Shown here in pieces: positions 12,107-21,073 of a stretch of 64,000 bases of DNA. The stretch comes from Ectothiorhodospiraceae bacterium 2226 (GTDB lineage: Bacteria; Pseudomonadota; Gammaproteobacteria; GCA-013348725), in the NCBI GenBank assembly GCA_013348725.1, contig CP054689.1, forward strand, positions 2,786,501 through 2,850,500, given 5' to 3'. A program made the translations under genes and the position numbers. Each line of letters starts with the position of its first letter. The stretch's first letter is position 1. The notes beneath the pieces were generated by a model. It did no database searches and was not told where the DNA came from. It was given only the letters and a program-made list of their open reading frames with translations.

Positions 12107-12727
12107 ATGCAAATGCTGCGCATACACCCCGTTAACCCGCAATTGCGGTTGGTGCGACAGGCCGCGGAGGCCCTGCGCGCCGGCGCGCTGATGGTGTACC
12201 CAACCGACTCGGGCTATGCCCTTGGTTGTCGTTTGGGGGACAAGGAGGGCATCGAGCGCATTCGTCGGATCCGCGAGCTGCCGGATCATCACCATCTCAC
12301 GCTGATCTGCCGCGACCTGTCGGAACTGGGGCAGTACGCGCGCGTCGACAACAGCCAGTATCGGCTGCTGAAGTCACTCACGCCGGGGGCCTACACGTTC
12401 ATACTGCGCGCCACCCGCGAGGTACCGCGGCGCCTGCAGCATCCCAAGCGCAAGACCATCGGACTGCGTGTGCCTGACCATCCGGTCGCCCTCAGCCTGC
12501 TCGCGGAGTTGGACGAGCCGATCCTGAGCTCCACGCTCATCCTGCCGTCCAGCGCGCAACCGCTTACCGATCCGCATGAGATCGGCGAGCGACTAGGGTC
12601 GCAGATCGACCTGCTGATCGACGCGGGGTTGACCCAGGCGGAGCCCACCACGGTGGTCGATCTGCTCGAGGGCCCGCCGGTGGTGGTGCGTCCCGGCGCG
12701 GGGGACCTCCGCATGGTCGGCGCCTGA
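12107..12727 (+). CDS. yciO: YciO/Sua5/TsaC-like threonylcarbamoyl-AMP synthase family protein
   Basis: A 206-aa YrdC-domain protein of the YciO branch. Diagnostic stretches are GALMVYPTDSGYALGC (about 23-38), the HHLTLICRDLSELGQYA strand, and KRKTIGLRVPDHP. TsaC paralogues make threonylcarbamoyl-AMP for tRNA t6A; YciO proteins share the fold, and their cellular role is less settled. The start follows a clear AAGGAGG at 12093. A terminator lies 12 bp after the stop. Confidence 0.92.
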   Translation: MQMLRIHPVNPQLRLVRQAAEALRAGALMVYPTDSGYALGCRLGDKEGIERIRRIRELPDHHHLTLICRDLSELGQYARVDNSQYRLLKSLTPGAYTFILRATREVPRRLQHPKRKTIGLRVPDHPVALSLLAELDEPILSSTLILPSSAQPLTDPHEIGERLGSQIDLLIDAGLTQAEPTTVVDLLEGPPVVVRPGAGDLRMVGA

Positions 12728-12738
12728 CACCGTCGAAG

Positions 12739-12766
12739 CCCGGCGGCCTCACGGCCGCCGGGTTTT
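12739..12766 (+). terminator. Rho-independent terminator after yciO
   Basis: A 10-bp perfect stem (CCCGGCGGCC with GGCCGCCGGG) and 4-base loop are followed by TTTT, ending transcription of rnm-yciO. It separates that unit from the tandem repeat array that follows. Confidence 0.85.
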
Positions 12767-12860
12767 GGCCATCTCGCCGGGGACCCGGGGCCCATGGCGA
12801 GATCCCTTCGGTGCCCCGCCGCATCGGATGGCGCGAAGGCTTCCCGTGCGCGCGGGTCCG

Positions 12861-13253
12861 GCACAGGGAGGTGCCGCCGTTCCCCGCGGGGGCGGGGAAC
12901 GCAGCCCCGTGAGAACCACGCTGCTCAGGGGGCGTGGTCGAAACGCCCCATGGACGGGCGTTTCGACCTTCAAGCAGCGGCTACGCCGGGGCGAGGCTGC
13001 GGCACAGGGAGGTGCCGCCGTTTCCCGCACAGGCGGGAAACGCAGCCCCATGAGAACCGCGCTTCTCATGGGGCGTGGACGAAACGCCCCATGGACGGGC
13101 GTTTCGACCTTCAAGCAGCGGCTACGCCGGGGCGAGGCTGCGGCACAGGGAGGTGCCGCCGTTCCCCGCACAGGCGGGAAACGCAGCCCCGTGAGAACCA
13201 CGCTTCTCACGGGGCGTGGTCGAAACGCCCCACGGACGGGCGTTTCGACCTTC
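12861..13253. repeat. Tandem array of a 141-bp hairpin-rich unit, 2.8 copies
   Basis: Units begin with GCACAGGGAGGTGC at 12861, 13002 and 13143, a spacing of exactly 141 bp; the third stops after 111 bp. Each unit contains successive inverted repeats: GCAC/GTGC, a GTTCCCCGC-type stem, an 11-bp CCCCRTGAGAA stem with a 6-base loop, and a 10-13 bp stem GGTCGAAACGCCC with GGGCGTTTCGACC. A GCAGC/GCTGC pair closes the joint between units. Units 2 and 3 differ at both partners of the third stem yet stay paired; units 1 and 2 do so at one pair of the second stem. Because 141 is divisible by 3, several frames remain open, but no convincing protein is encoded. It fills the gap between yciO and the M50 protease gene. 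Confidence 0.9.
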
Positions 13254-13273
13254 TAACCAGTTATAATCCGCCG

Positions 13274-13927
13274 ATGGAAGATTTAGACCTCATGCAGCGC
13301 ATCGCGGTCTGGGCGCTGCCGGTGCTGTTCGCCATCACGGTACACGAGGTCGCCCACGGCTGGATGGCACGCCGCCTCGGCGACCCCACCGCCCTGATGA
13401 TGGGGCGCCTCACCCTCAATCCGATCAAGCACGTCGACCCCGTGGGCACCGTGCTGGTGCCGGGCATCCTGCTGGTGTTCACCGGCTTTGTGTTCGGGTG
13501 GGCAAAGCCGGTGCCGGTGACCTGGCAGAATCTGCGCAAGCCCAAGCGCGACATGATCCTGGTGGCGCTCGCAGGACCCGGGGCGAATCTGCTGATGGCG
13601 GTCGCCTGGGCCTTGGTCGCCCGTTTGGGCCTGATGCTGATGGGGGAGATGCCGTGGCTCGGTCTGCCGCTGCTGTACATGGGTGCGGCGGGCATTCTCA
13701 TCAACATCATCCTGATGGTGTTGAACCTGTTACCGCTGCCGCCGCTCGATGGGGGGCGGGTCGTGTCGGGTTTGCTGCCCGGCCCGCTGAGCTGGCGCTT
13801 CGACCGGCTGGAGCCGTTCGGCCTGTTCATCCTGCTGGGGCTGCTGGCCACCGGCGTATTGGGCATGATCCTATGGCCGCCGATCGAGGCGCTACAGGGC
13901 CTGCTGCATCAGATATTCGTGAGATGA
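13274..13927 (+). CDS. Site-2 protease (M50) family membrane metalloprotease
   Basis: A 217-aa polytopic protein with the zinc site HEVAH (residues 24-28) in the first membrane helix and the third ligand in NLLPLPPLDGG (Asp159). It belongs to the compact bacterial M50 group without PDZ domains, often found beside trpS and scpA. Its substrates are unknown. The ATG at 13274 gives the normal family N terminus; the open frame runs upstream through the repeat array only because that array keeps frames open. A TATAAT hexamer at 13262-13267 lies just upstream, so initiation could be close to the start codon. trpS follows 10 bp later. Confidence 0.93.
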   Translation: MEDLDLMQRIAVWALPVLFAITVHEVAHGWMARRLGDPTALMMGRLTLNPIKHVDPVGTVLVPGILLVFTGFVFGWAKPVPVTWQNLRKPKRDMILVALAGPGANLLMAVAWALVARLGLMLMGEMPWLGLPLLYMGAAGILINIILMVLNLLPLPPLDGGRVVSGLLPGPLSWRFDRLEPFGLFILLGLLATGVLGMILWPPIEALQGLLHQIFVR

Positions 13928-13937
13928 GGGGAATTCG

Positions 13938-15152
13938 TTGAACGTGGTCACGCAGAACCGCCGCGTGCTCTCCGGCATGCGGCCCACCGGCCCGCTGCAC
14001 TTGGGGCACTATCACGGCGTGTTGAAGAACTGGGTCAAACTCCAGCACGAGTACGAGTGTTACTTCTTCGTGGCGGACTGGCACGCGCTCACCACCGATT
14101 ACGAGAACCCGCAAGGCATCTCCCAGTATGTGTGGGACATGGTGATCGACTGGCTGGCGGCGGGGGTGAGTCCCGGTGCGGCGCGCATCTTCATCCAATC
14201 GCGCGTGCCCGAGCACGCCGAGTTGCACCTGCTGCTGTCGATGATGACCCCGCTCGGCTGGCTCGAACGGGTGCCGACCTACAAGGACCAGCAGGAGAAG
14301 CTGCGCGACAAGGACCTCGCCACCTACGGCTTTCTCGGCTACCCCCTGCTGCAGAGCGCCGACATCCTGGCCTACAAGGCGGGCTACGTCCCGGTGGGCG
14401 AGGACCAGGTGGCCCACGTCGAGTTGACGCGCGAGGTGGCGCGCCGCTTCAATCACCTCTACGGTCGCGAGCCGGACTTCGAGGTGCGCGCCGAGACGGC
14501 CGCCGCCAAGATGGGCAAGAAGAACGCGCGCCTGTACCGGGAGCTACGACGCCGCTTTCAGGAGGAGGGCGACGCCGGCGCATTGGACACGGCGCGCGCC
14601 TTGCTGGAGGATCAGCAGAACATCACCCTGGGCGATCGCGAGCGCCTGGTGGGCTACCTGGAGGGCAGCAGCCGCATCATCCTGCCCGAGCCGCAGGCGC
14701 TGCTGACGCGCGCCTCGCGCATGCCGGGGCTCGACGGGCAGAAGATGTCCAAGTCCTACGGCAATACCATCGCCCTGCGCGAGGACCCGGCCCAGGTCGA
14801 GACGCGCATCCGCACCATGCCGACCGACCCGGCGCGCGTGCGCCGCACCGATCCGGGTGAGCCGGAGAAGTGCCCGGTGTGGGAACTGCACAAGGTGTAC
14901 TCCGGCGAGGACGTGAAAGAGTGGGTGCAGCAGGGCTGTCGCAGCGCCGGGATCGGCTGCCTGGAATGCAAGCGCCCGGTGATCGATGCCGTGCAGGCGG
15001 AGCTCGCCCAGCTGCGCGAGCGCGCCCAGCCGTACATCGAAGACCTCGGCATGGTGCGCAGCATCGTCAATGACGGTTGCGAGGCGGCACGGGAAGTGGC
15101 CCGCGCCACGCTGGACGAGGTGCGCAGCGTGATGGGCCTGGTGCACCGCTGA
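13938..15152 (+). CDS. trpS: Tryptophan--tRNA ligase
   Basis: A class I aminoacyl-tRNA synthetase of 404 aa, charging tRNA-Trp. The HIGH-type motif is HLGH at 21-24 within RPTGPLHLGHYHG; the KMSKS loop KMSKSYGN is at about 269-276. It is longer than E. coli TrpS (about 334 aa) because of an extra segment around residues 185-245 (KKNARLYRELRRRF...), as in other long-form enzymes. The likely start is TTG, preceded by ATGAGGGGA, 10 bp after the M50 protease stop. Confidence 0.96.
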   Translation: MNVVTQNRRVLSGMRPTGPLHLGHYHGVLKNWVKLQHEYECYFFVADWHALTTDYENPQGISQYVWDMVIDWLAAGVSPGAARIFIQSRVPEHAELHLLLSMMTPLGWLERVPTYKDQQEKLRDKDLATYGFLGYPLLQSADILAYKAGYVPVGEDQVAHVELTREVARRFNHLYGREPDFEVRAETAAAKMGKKNARLYRELRRRFQEEGDAGALDTARALLEDQQNITLGDRERLVGYLEGSSRIILPEPQALLTRASRMPGLDGQKMSKSYGNTIALREDPAQVETRIRTMPTDPARVRRTDPGEPEKCPVWELHKVYSGEDVKEWVQQGCRSAGIGCLECKRPVIDAVQAELAQLRERAQPYIEDLGMVRSIVNDGCEAAREVARATLDEVRSVMGLVHR

Positions 15153-15199
15153 GCTGCGCGCCCGCAGTTCATTCCATAGAACGTTCTCTAGGGGGAACG

Positions 15200-16009
15200 A
15201 TGCAGACGCCGGACGTACCGCAGCAGGAGGAGATGCCCTTCGCCATCGTGCAGGGCAACGCCTTGTTGACGCTGCCCAAGGACCTATACATCCCCCCCGA
15301 GGCCCTGGAGGTGTTTCTGGACGCCTTCGAGGGGCCGCTGGATCTGTTGCTGTACCTCATCAAGCGCCAGAACCTGGACGTGCTGGATATCCCCATCGCC
15401 GAGATCACACGACAGTACATGGACTACGTCGAGGTGATGAAAGAGCTGCAACTCGAGTTGGCGGCCGAGTACCTGGTGATGGCCGCCATGCTGGCCGAGA
15501 TCAAATCGCGCATGCTGTTGCCGCGACCCACCGAGGAGGGCGACGAAGATGACCCGCGCGCCGAGCTGGTGCGCCGCCTGCAGGAGTACGAGCGCTACAA
15601 GCAGGCGGCGGAGGACATCGATGCCCTGCCGCAGGTGGGGCGCGACATCTTCCCGGCGCGCGTGCCCGACCCGCCGCGCCACGAGGGGCGCGCGCCGCCG
15701 CAGGTGGATCTGGCGGAGATCCTGGCCGCTATCCGGGATGTGATGTCGCGCGCCGAGATGTTCGCGCACCACCAGATCCAGCGCGAACCCCTGTCGGTGC
15801 GCGAGCGCATGTCGCGGCTGCTGGAGGCGCTCGGTCCGGAGCGGTTTACCGAATTCACCAGCTTGTTTACCCTCGACGAGGGCCGGCGCGGCGTCGTGGT
15901 CACGTTGCTGGCATTGCTCGAACTCATCAAGCAGACCCTGGTCGAGTTGGTCCAGGCCGAACCCTTCGGCCCCATTCACGTGCGCCTGCGGGAGGGGACG
16001 ACGGCATGA
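15200..16009 (+). CDS. scpA: Segregation and condensation protein A
   Basis: ScpA is the kleisin that bridges the two Smc heads. The 269-aa protein has the kleisin N-terminal domain (AFEGPLDLLLYLIKRQNLDVLDIPIAEITRQY, given here as three segments around residues 36-67, with AFEGPLDLLLYLI first) and a C-terminal winged-helix region ending in ALLELIKQTLVELVQAEPFGPI, split across about 230-255. The start ATG at 15200 follows AGGGGG. Its 3' end overlaps a mini-ORF leading into scpB, so the two are translationally linked. Confidence 0.95.
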   Translation: MQTPDVPQQEEMPFAIVQGNALLTLPKDLYIPPEALEVFLDAFEGPLDLLLYLIKRQNLDVLDIPIAEITRQYMDYVEVMKELQLELAAEYLVMAAMLAEIKSRMLLPRPTEEGDEDDPRAELVRRLQEYERYKQAAEDIDALPQVGRDIFPARVPDPPRHEGRAPPQVDLAEILAAIRDVMSRAEMFAHHQIQREPLSVRERMSRLLEALGPERFTEFTSLFTLDEGRRGVVVTLLALLELIKQTLVELVQAEPFGPIHVRLREGTTA

Positions 16010-16028
16010 ATCGCGAGGGGATCGCCGC

Positions 16029-16032
<4 letters not shown>
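16006..16032 (+). other. Eight-codon mini-ORF coupling scpA to scpB
   Basis: ATG at 16006 overlaps the scpA stop (ATGA). It encodes MNREGIAA and ends in TGA at 16030-16032, which overlaps the scpB ATG at 16029 (again ATGA). Its first three codons repeat those of scpB (MNR). It looks like a small duplication of the scpB start that keeps ribosomes moving from scpA into scpB; whether it is translated is unknown. Confidence 0.4.
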
Positions 16033-16817
<785 letters not shown>

Positions 16818-16820
16818 ACC

Positions 16821-17729
16821 ATGGACGAGAAACTACAGAAGGTGCTCGCGCGCGCGGGCCTCGGGTCGCGCCGCGAGCTGGAGGACTGGATAGTCGCCGG
16901 GCGCGTAAGCGTGAACAGCCAGCGTGCGACGCTCGGCCAACGCGTGGGGCCGCAGGACGTGCTGCGGGTCGACGGGCGGGTGATTCCGCACGCGCAAACC
17001 GCGCCGATGGAGACGCGGGTGCTGGTCTATCACAAACCGGTGGGCGTGGTGAGTACCCGCAGCGACCCGGAGGGGCGCCCGACGGTGTTCGACACCCTGC
17101 CACGGCTCGCGCAGGGGCGCTGGATAGCGGTGGGGCGGCTGGACCTCAACACCCTCGGGCTCTTGCTGTTGACCAACGACGGCGAGTTGGCCCACCGCCT
17201 CATGCACCCCAGTACCGAGATCGAACGCGAGTACGCCGTGCGGGTGGTGGGCGAGGTGTCCAAGGAGACGCTGGCCCGCCTGCGCGAGGGGGTCGAACTC
17301 GACGGCCAGTCGGCGGCCTTCGACCTCATTCGCCCGGCGGGGGGCGAGGGGGTCAACCATTGGTACCACGTGGTGCTGCGCGAAGGGCGCAACCGCGAGG
17401 TGCGCCGCCTGTGGGAGAGTCAGGGGATCACCGTGAGTCGCCTGATCCGGGTGCGCTACGGGCCGATCACGCTGCCGCGTGGGCTGCGGGCCGGGCGCTG
17501 GGAGGCGCTGGAACTCGGGGCGGTGCGCGAGTTGCTGCGCGCCGCCGGCCTGTCGGCGGAGCGGGCGGGTCCTACGCGCCGACCGGTGCGGGGCAAGGGC
17601 GAGGGGCGCGGCGGTAAGGCCCCGCGTTCCCCGCGCGCGGCCGCGCCGCGGCGCGCCGCCTCGCCCTCGGCCGTCAAGCGGCCCACCAGGCCGCCAAGCA
17701 GAGGACGGCCCAAGCCGCGCCGAGGATGA
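16821..17729 (+). CDS. rluB: 23S rRNA pseudouridine synthase RluB
   Basis: RluB isomerises U2605 (E. coli numbering) of 23S rRNA. The protein has an N-terminal S4 RNA-binding domain (residues 3-60, KLQKVLARAGLGSRRELEDW) and the RsuA-type catalytic domain with Asp108 in GRLDLNTLGLLLLTNDGE. The last 50 or so residues are a basic, Arg/Pro/Lys-rich tail, common in this family. Neighbour order scpA-scpB-rluB is widespread in bacteria. Confidence 0.95.
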   Translation: MDEKLQKVLARAGLGSRRELEDWIVAGRVSVNSQRATLGQRVGPQDVLRVDGRVIPHAQTAPMETRVLVYHKPVGVVSTRSDPEGRPTVFDTLPRLAQGRWIAVGRLDLNTLGLLLLTNDGELAHRLMHPSTEIEREYAVRVVGEVSKETLARLREGVELDGQSAAFDLIRPAGGEGVNHWYHVVLREGRNREVRRLWESQGITVSRLIRVRYGPITLPRGLRAGRWEALELGAVRELLRAAGLSAERAGPTRRPVRGKGEGRGGKAPRSPRAAAPRRAASPSAVKRPTRPPSRGRPKPRRG

Positions 17730-18385
17730 GCATCCGCGACGCCCTGGCCGTCTATCGCGCCCTGTACCAGGTGCATGGCGCGCAGGGCTGGTGGCCGGCC
17801 GAGAGCCCCTTCGAGACCATGGTGGGGGCGATTCTCACCCAGAACACCTCGTGGACCAACGTGGAGCGCGCGCTGACGGCACTGCGTGCCGAGGCGCCGC
17901 TGGAGCCGGCGGCGCTGTTGGCGCTGGATCCGACGGTGCTGGCCGCGGCGCTGCGCCCGGTGGGGTATTTCAACGTCAAGGCGCGGCGCCTGACGGCGTT
18001 CTGTCGCTGGTATCTGGAGCGCGGCGGGTATGCGGGCCTGAAGCGCCTGCCAACGCCCGCGTTGCGCGAGGCCTTGCTGGCCGTCCACGGTATTGGACCG
18101 GAAACGGCCGACGACATCCTGCTGTATGCCTTCGAGCGGCCGGTATTCGTGATCGACGCCTATACGCGTCGGCTATTCGCCCGCTTGGGCTTGATCGAAG
18201 GTACCGAACCGTATGAAGCGCTGCGCGCGCGCTTCGAACAAAGCTTGGCCGCCGAGCCGGCGCCGGTGGCGCTGTTCAATGAATATCACGCGCTGATCGT
18301 GCTGCACGCGAAGAAGGTCTGCCGCCCGCGCCCGAAGTGCACTGCATGTGTGCTCCAGGCGCGCTGCGCGGCCATTACGCCCTAG
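17726..18385 (+). CDS. Endonuclease III-related DNA glycosylase (MagIII-like)
   Basis: A 219-aa HhH-GPD protein with a [4Fe-4S] cluster. The hairpin and catalytic loop read VHGIGPETADDILLYAF followed by VFVIDAYTRRLF, placing the essential Asp in VIDAYTRR. The Lys that gives E. coli Nth its lyase activity is replaced by Glu in GPETAD, as in the MagIII branch, so a monofunctional base excision glycosylase is more likely than an AP lyase. Cluster cysteines are CRPRPKCTACVLQARC near the C terminus. Its ATG overlaps the rluB stop (ATGA). The 3' end overlaps a convergent gene by 11 bp. Confidence 0.88.
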   Translation: MSIRDALAVYRALYQVHGAQGWWPAESPFETMVGAILTQNTSWTNVERALTALRAEAPLEPAALLALDPTVLAAALRPVGYFNVKARRLTAFCRWYLERGGYAGLKRLPTPALREALLAVHGIGPETADDILLYAFERPVFVIDAYTRRLFARLGLIEGTEPYEALRARFEQSLAAEPAPVALFNEYHALIVLHAKKVCRPRPKCTACVLQARCAAITP

Positions 18386-18809
18386 TCGCGGTGCGCGCCG
18401 TGCGCCGCGGTGGCGGCGTGCGGCGCAAGCCCGGCGCGAGGTGTATGCCGCCGTCGAGCAGGAGGATGAGCCTGTCCGGCTGCGGGGGTGAGGCCAGCGA
18501 CTGGAGCAGACTCGCGATGGTCGGGTCGCCCAACTCCTTGGCACAGCCGTGAAAGGCGTAAACACCGTAGTGGCGCGTGTTCTGCACGTGCTTCAGGGCG
18601 CCGCGCAGCGTGTCGGTGCCGGGGATGGCGATATGGGGCGCGCTGACGCGGCGCAGGCCCTTGCTGGGATGCCAGCAGTAGATCGCGCGTGCGCTGGTAC
18701 GTGCGTACGCGCTCAGCGCCTCCAAAGCCGCGGCCGGCGATCCTTCCAAACAGACGAGGCGATCACCGCTGCCTATCAACTTCTCGATGTGCTTGATGTC
18801 GATGCGCAT
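18375..18809 (-). CDS. Orphan protein resembling the N-terminal domain of Ycf46-type AAA proteins
   Basis: A 144-aa soluble protein, family not certain. The order of segments (SGDRLVCLEGSPAAALEALSA, then ARAIYCWHPSKGLRRV, then DTLRGALKHVQN, then HYGVYAFHGCAKEL, then PDRLILLLDGGIHLAPGLR) parallels the N-terminal non-ATPase domain of Ycf46-like AAA ATPases: a residue patch near YLV, a switch W...GL, and a VLLSP...LP segment. No Walker motifs or AAA module follow. It may be a stand-alone domain or a remnant. The last residues (RRTPPPRRTARTATRA) are basic. A good GGGAGAGGG ribosome-binding site precedes the ATG. Confidence 0.65.
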   Translation of the reverse strand: MRIDIKHIEKLIGSGDRLVCLEGSPAAALEALSAYARTSARAIYCWHPSKGLRRVSAPHIAIPGTDTLRGALKHVQNTRHYGVYAFHGCAKELGDPTIASLLQSLASPPQPDRLILLLDGGIHLAPGLRRTPPPRRTARTATRA

Positions 18810-18974
18810 CGTGACCCTCTCCCTATAGCCTGGGAGCGAGTCTAGGGGCTGGGTTCCCGTGCGGCTGTGATCGCTGTCAAGGTTTCACGATGGGACCGGA
18901 TTCCCCTACAAACCCCGCAAGACGAGCTGGCGCCAAGCGTGCGGCGCGGCTTCCCCGCGCGCGCGAGGCGATGC

Positions 18975-19730
18975 TCAGTCCTGGGCGCGCAGTCGTTGAC
19001 CGTGTACGTCGCGGCTGTCGGGGCCGAGCAGGTAGAGATAGGGCCGCATGATGTCGGCGGGCGGCGGCAGCACGCTCGCGTCCTCGGCGGGGAAGGCGCG
19101 GGTGCGCATGGCGGTACGCACCGCGCCGGGATCGATGCTGTTCACGCGGATGCGCCCCAGGCTCTCCACCTCGTCGGCCAAGGTTTCCATGATGTTTTCC
19201 GCCGCCGCGTGGGAGGCGGCGTAGGCGCCCCAGTAGGCGCGTCCGTGGCGGCCGACTTCGGCGCCGGTAAACAGCACGCGCGCGTCGGGGGCCTGCTTGA
19301 GCAACTTGAGGCACGCTCGGGTGAGCAAGTAAGGCGCGTTCACGTTCACTTGCAGGACCTTGGCCCAGAGCTCGGGGTCATAGTGCTCGATTGGAGTCAG
19401 GGTGCCGAGATTGGCGGCATTGTGCAGCAGGCCGTCGAGGCGGCCGAACTCCTCGTCGATCTTCAGCGCGAGGTCGGCGAAGTCCTTGGCCACCGCGCCT
19501 TCGAGGTTCATCGGGTAGATCGCCGGCTCCGGGTGCCCGGCCTGTTCGATGCTGTCGTAAACCGCCTCCAGCTTGCGCGTGGTGCGCCCGAGCAGGATGA
19601 CCGTCGCCCCGTGCGCCGCGCAGGCGCGGGCGGCGGCGGCGCCGATGCCGTCGCCGGCACCGGTAATGAGGATCACGCGGTCCTTCAGCAGATCCGGGGC
19701 GGGGCGGTAGTCCTTGGGTATCACGGTCAT
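18975..19730 (-). CDS. yciK: YciK-family short-chain dehydrogenase, catalytic residues lost
   Basis: A 251-aa Rossmann protein similar along its length to E. coli YciK: NAD(P)-binding TGAGDGIG near residue 24, HNAANLG, and RVNSIDPGAVRTAMRTRAFP. The catalytic region normally reads FTSSSVG...WGAYAASK in YciK. Here it is FTGAEVG...WGAYAASH, so both the active-site Ser and Lys are replaced (Ala and His) while Tyr remains. Oxidoreductase activity is therefore doubtful and a cofactor-binding or structural role is possible. Its ATG overlaps the hpnE stop (ATGA), placing it last in the hpnCDE unit. Confidence 0.88.
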   Translation of the reverse strand: MTVIPKDYRPAPDLLKDRVILITGAGDGIGAAAARACAAHGATVILLGRTTRKLEAVYDSIEQAGHPEPAIYPMNLEGAVAKDFADLALKIDEEFGRLDGLLHNAANLGTLTPIEHYDPELWAKVLQVNVNAPYLLTRACLKLLKQAPDARVLFTGAEVGRHGRAYWGAYAASHAAAENIMETLADEVESLGRIRVNSIDPGAVRTAMRTRAFPAEDASVLPPPADIMRPYLYLLGPDSRDVHGQRLRAQD

Positions 19731-21073
19731 GTATGAGCCTCGCGCGCGGGGCCTTCGGCCCGCGCTGTTGTGAGTATGGCGCGCGCGCATTGTACGCCAC
19801 TTGCGACAGCGCCTTCGAGCGTGGCGGGGTAGCGCGTCGCGGTGTAGTCGCCGGCCAGCCAGCAGCCGGCCAGGGGGCCCTGCGGACCGGGCCGTCGACG
19901 GTCAATGTCGACGCTGCAGCGAAACGTGGCGCGCTTTTCGCGGATCACCAGGTGCTCGCCGGGTGCAGGCCACGCCGGGTGCAGGCGCGCGAGCTGCGCG
20001 CCCACTTCCGCGGCGAGGCGGGCGTTGTCCAGCGCGAGGTGGGGCCCGTTGCCGCTGACCACCACGGCGATCAGGCCCTCCTGCCCGTACAAGGCACGGT
20101 CGAAGGCCCACTGGCCGATCCCGCCGCTGAGGCCGAGCATCGGCCGCCCGAGCGTGACTTCTTCAGGGTAGCGCAGGTAGACGGTGCAGATGGGCTCGTG
20201 CGGCCAATTCGCCAGCTCGCGCGCCAGCTTCTGCAGCGGCCCCGCTTCGGGGGCGAGGTGCTGCAGCGCGTAAGGCGGCACGGCGAGCACCACGTGGTCG
20301 GCGTCCAGGGTCTCGTTGCCCACACGCACGCCGCGCAGGGCATCGCCGCGTGCCACCACGCCGCTGACTCGCTGGCCGAGACGCACGCTACCACCGTAAC
20401 GCTCGATGAAGTCGCGTGCATGCACCGGGAAGGCCTCGCCGAGATCGGTGCGATGGTAGAGCAGGTCGGAGTCGGAGCGGCGGCGCGCCAAGCCCTCGTG
20501 CAGCACGCGCAGGAACACCTGTGCCGAGGCATGCTCGGCATGGGTGTTGAGGGTGGCGAGACACAAGGGCTCCCACAGCAATTCGCGCAGTCGGTGCGGT
20601 TGGCGATGGCGCGCCAGCAGTTCGGCCACACTCTCGTCGCGAGGTAACTGAAAACCGCTGCGCGCCAGTTGCAGACACAGGCGCAGGGCGTGCCAGCGCT
20701 CGCCGAGGCTCAAGCCGCGTGCCCGGGCCAGGGCGGCGACCAGGTGCAGCGGGGCCGGCAGGCGGGGGGCGGCGAGGTGCAGCCCCGGCCCCTCGGGTTC
20801 GCGGACGCGCAGCTCCAGCGGCGCACGGGCGAACGTGCTCGCTTCCTTCACGCCCACCAGGCGCATCAGGCGCAGCGTCTCGCGGTAGGCGCCGATCATC
20901 AGGTGCTGGCCGTTGTCCACGCACAGCTCGGCGAACGGCACCCGGCGGGCCCGCCCGCCCACCTGCTTGGCGGCCTCCAGCACGGTGACCTCGGCGCCCG
21001 CATAGGCCAACTCGACGGCCGCCGCCAGGCCGGCCCAGCCGCCGCCGACGACGGCGACGCGCGGCGGACTCAT
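19727..21073 (-). CDS. hpnE: Hydroxysqualene dehydroxylase HpnE
   Basis: HpnE is the FAD-dependent enzyme that reduces hydroxysqualene to squalene. The 448-aa protein starts with the dinucleotide-binding motif VAVVGGGWAGLAAAVELA and the VLEAAKQVGGRARR stretch of the amine-oxidase/phytoene-desaturase superfamily. The C-terminal flavin segment is GCWLAGDYTATRYPATLEGA. The ATG overlaps the hpnD stop (ATGA); longer open sequence upstream lies inside hpnD and is not coding in this frame. With hpnD and hpnC it forms the three-step route to squalene. Confidence 0.94.
   Translation of the reverse strand: MSPPRVAVVGGGWAGLAAAVELAYAGAEVTVLEAAKQVGGRARRVPFAELCVDNGQHLMIGAYRETLRLMRLVGVKEASTFARAPLELRVREPEGPGLHLAAPRLPAPLHLVAALARARGLSLGERWHALRLCLQLARSGFQLPRDESVAELLARHRQPHRLRELLWEPLCLATLNTHAEHASAQVFLRVLHEGLARRRSDSDLLYHRTDLGEAFPVHARDFIERYGGSVRLGQRVSGVVARGDALRGVRVGNETLDADHVVLAVPPYALQHLAPEAGPLQKLARELANWPHEPICTVYLRYPEEVTLGRPMLGLSGGIGQWAFDRALYGQEGLIAVVVSGNGPHLALDNARLAAEVGAQLARLHPAWPAPGEHLVIREKRATFRCSVDIDRRRPGPQGPLAGCWLAGDYTATRYPATLEGAVASGVQCARAILTTARAEGPAREAHT

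Noticed and set aside
12765-13256. Open frame of 163 codons over the tandem array, and a longer frame (12794 onward) fused to the M50 protease
   Set aside because: The 141-bp period is a multiple of three, so any frame without a stop in one unit stays open through all. The translation is Arg/Gly/Pro-rich repetition with no domain, and the sequence constraint fits hairpins instead.
17726-18385. Classical endonuclease III (Nth)
   Set aside because: The catalytic Lys of the lyase activity is Glu in GPETAD, matching the MagIII-type branch; annotated as Nth-related instead.
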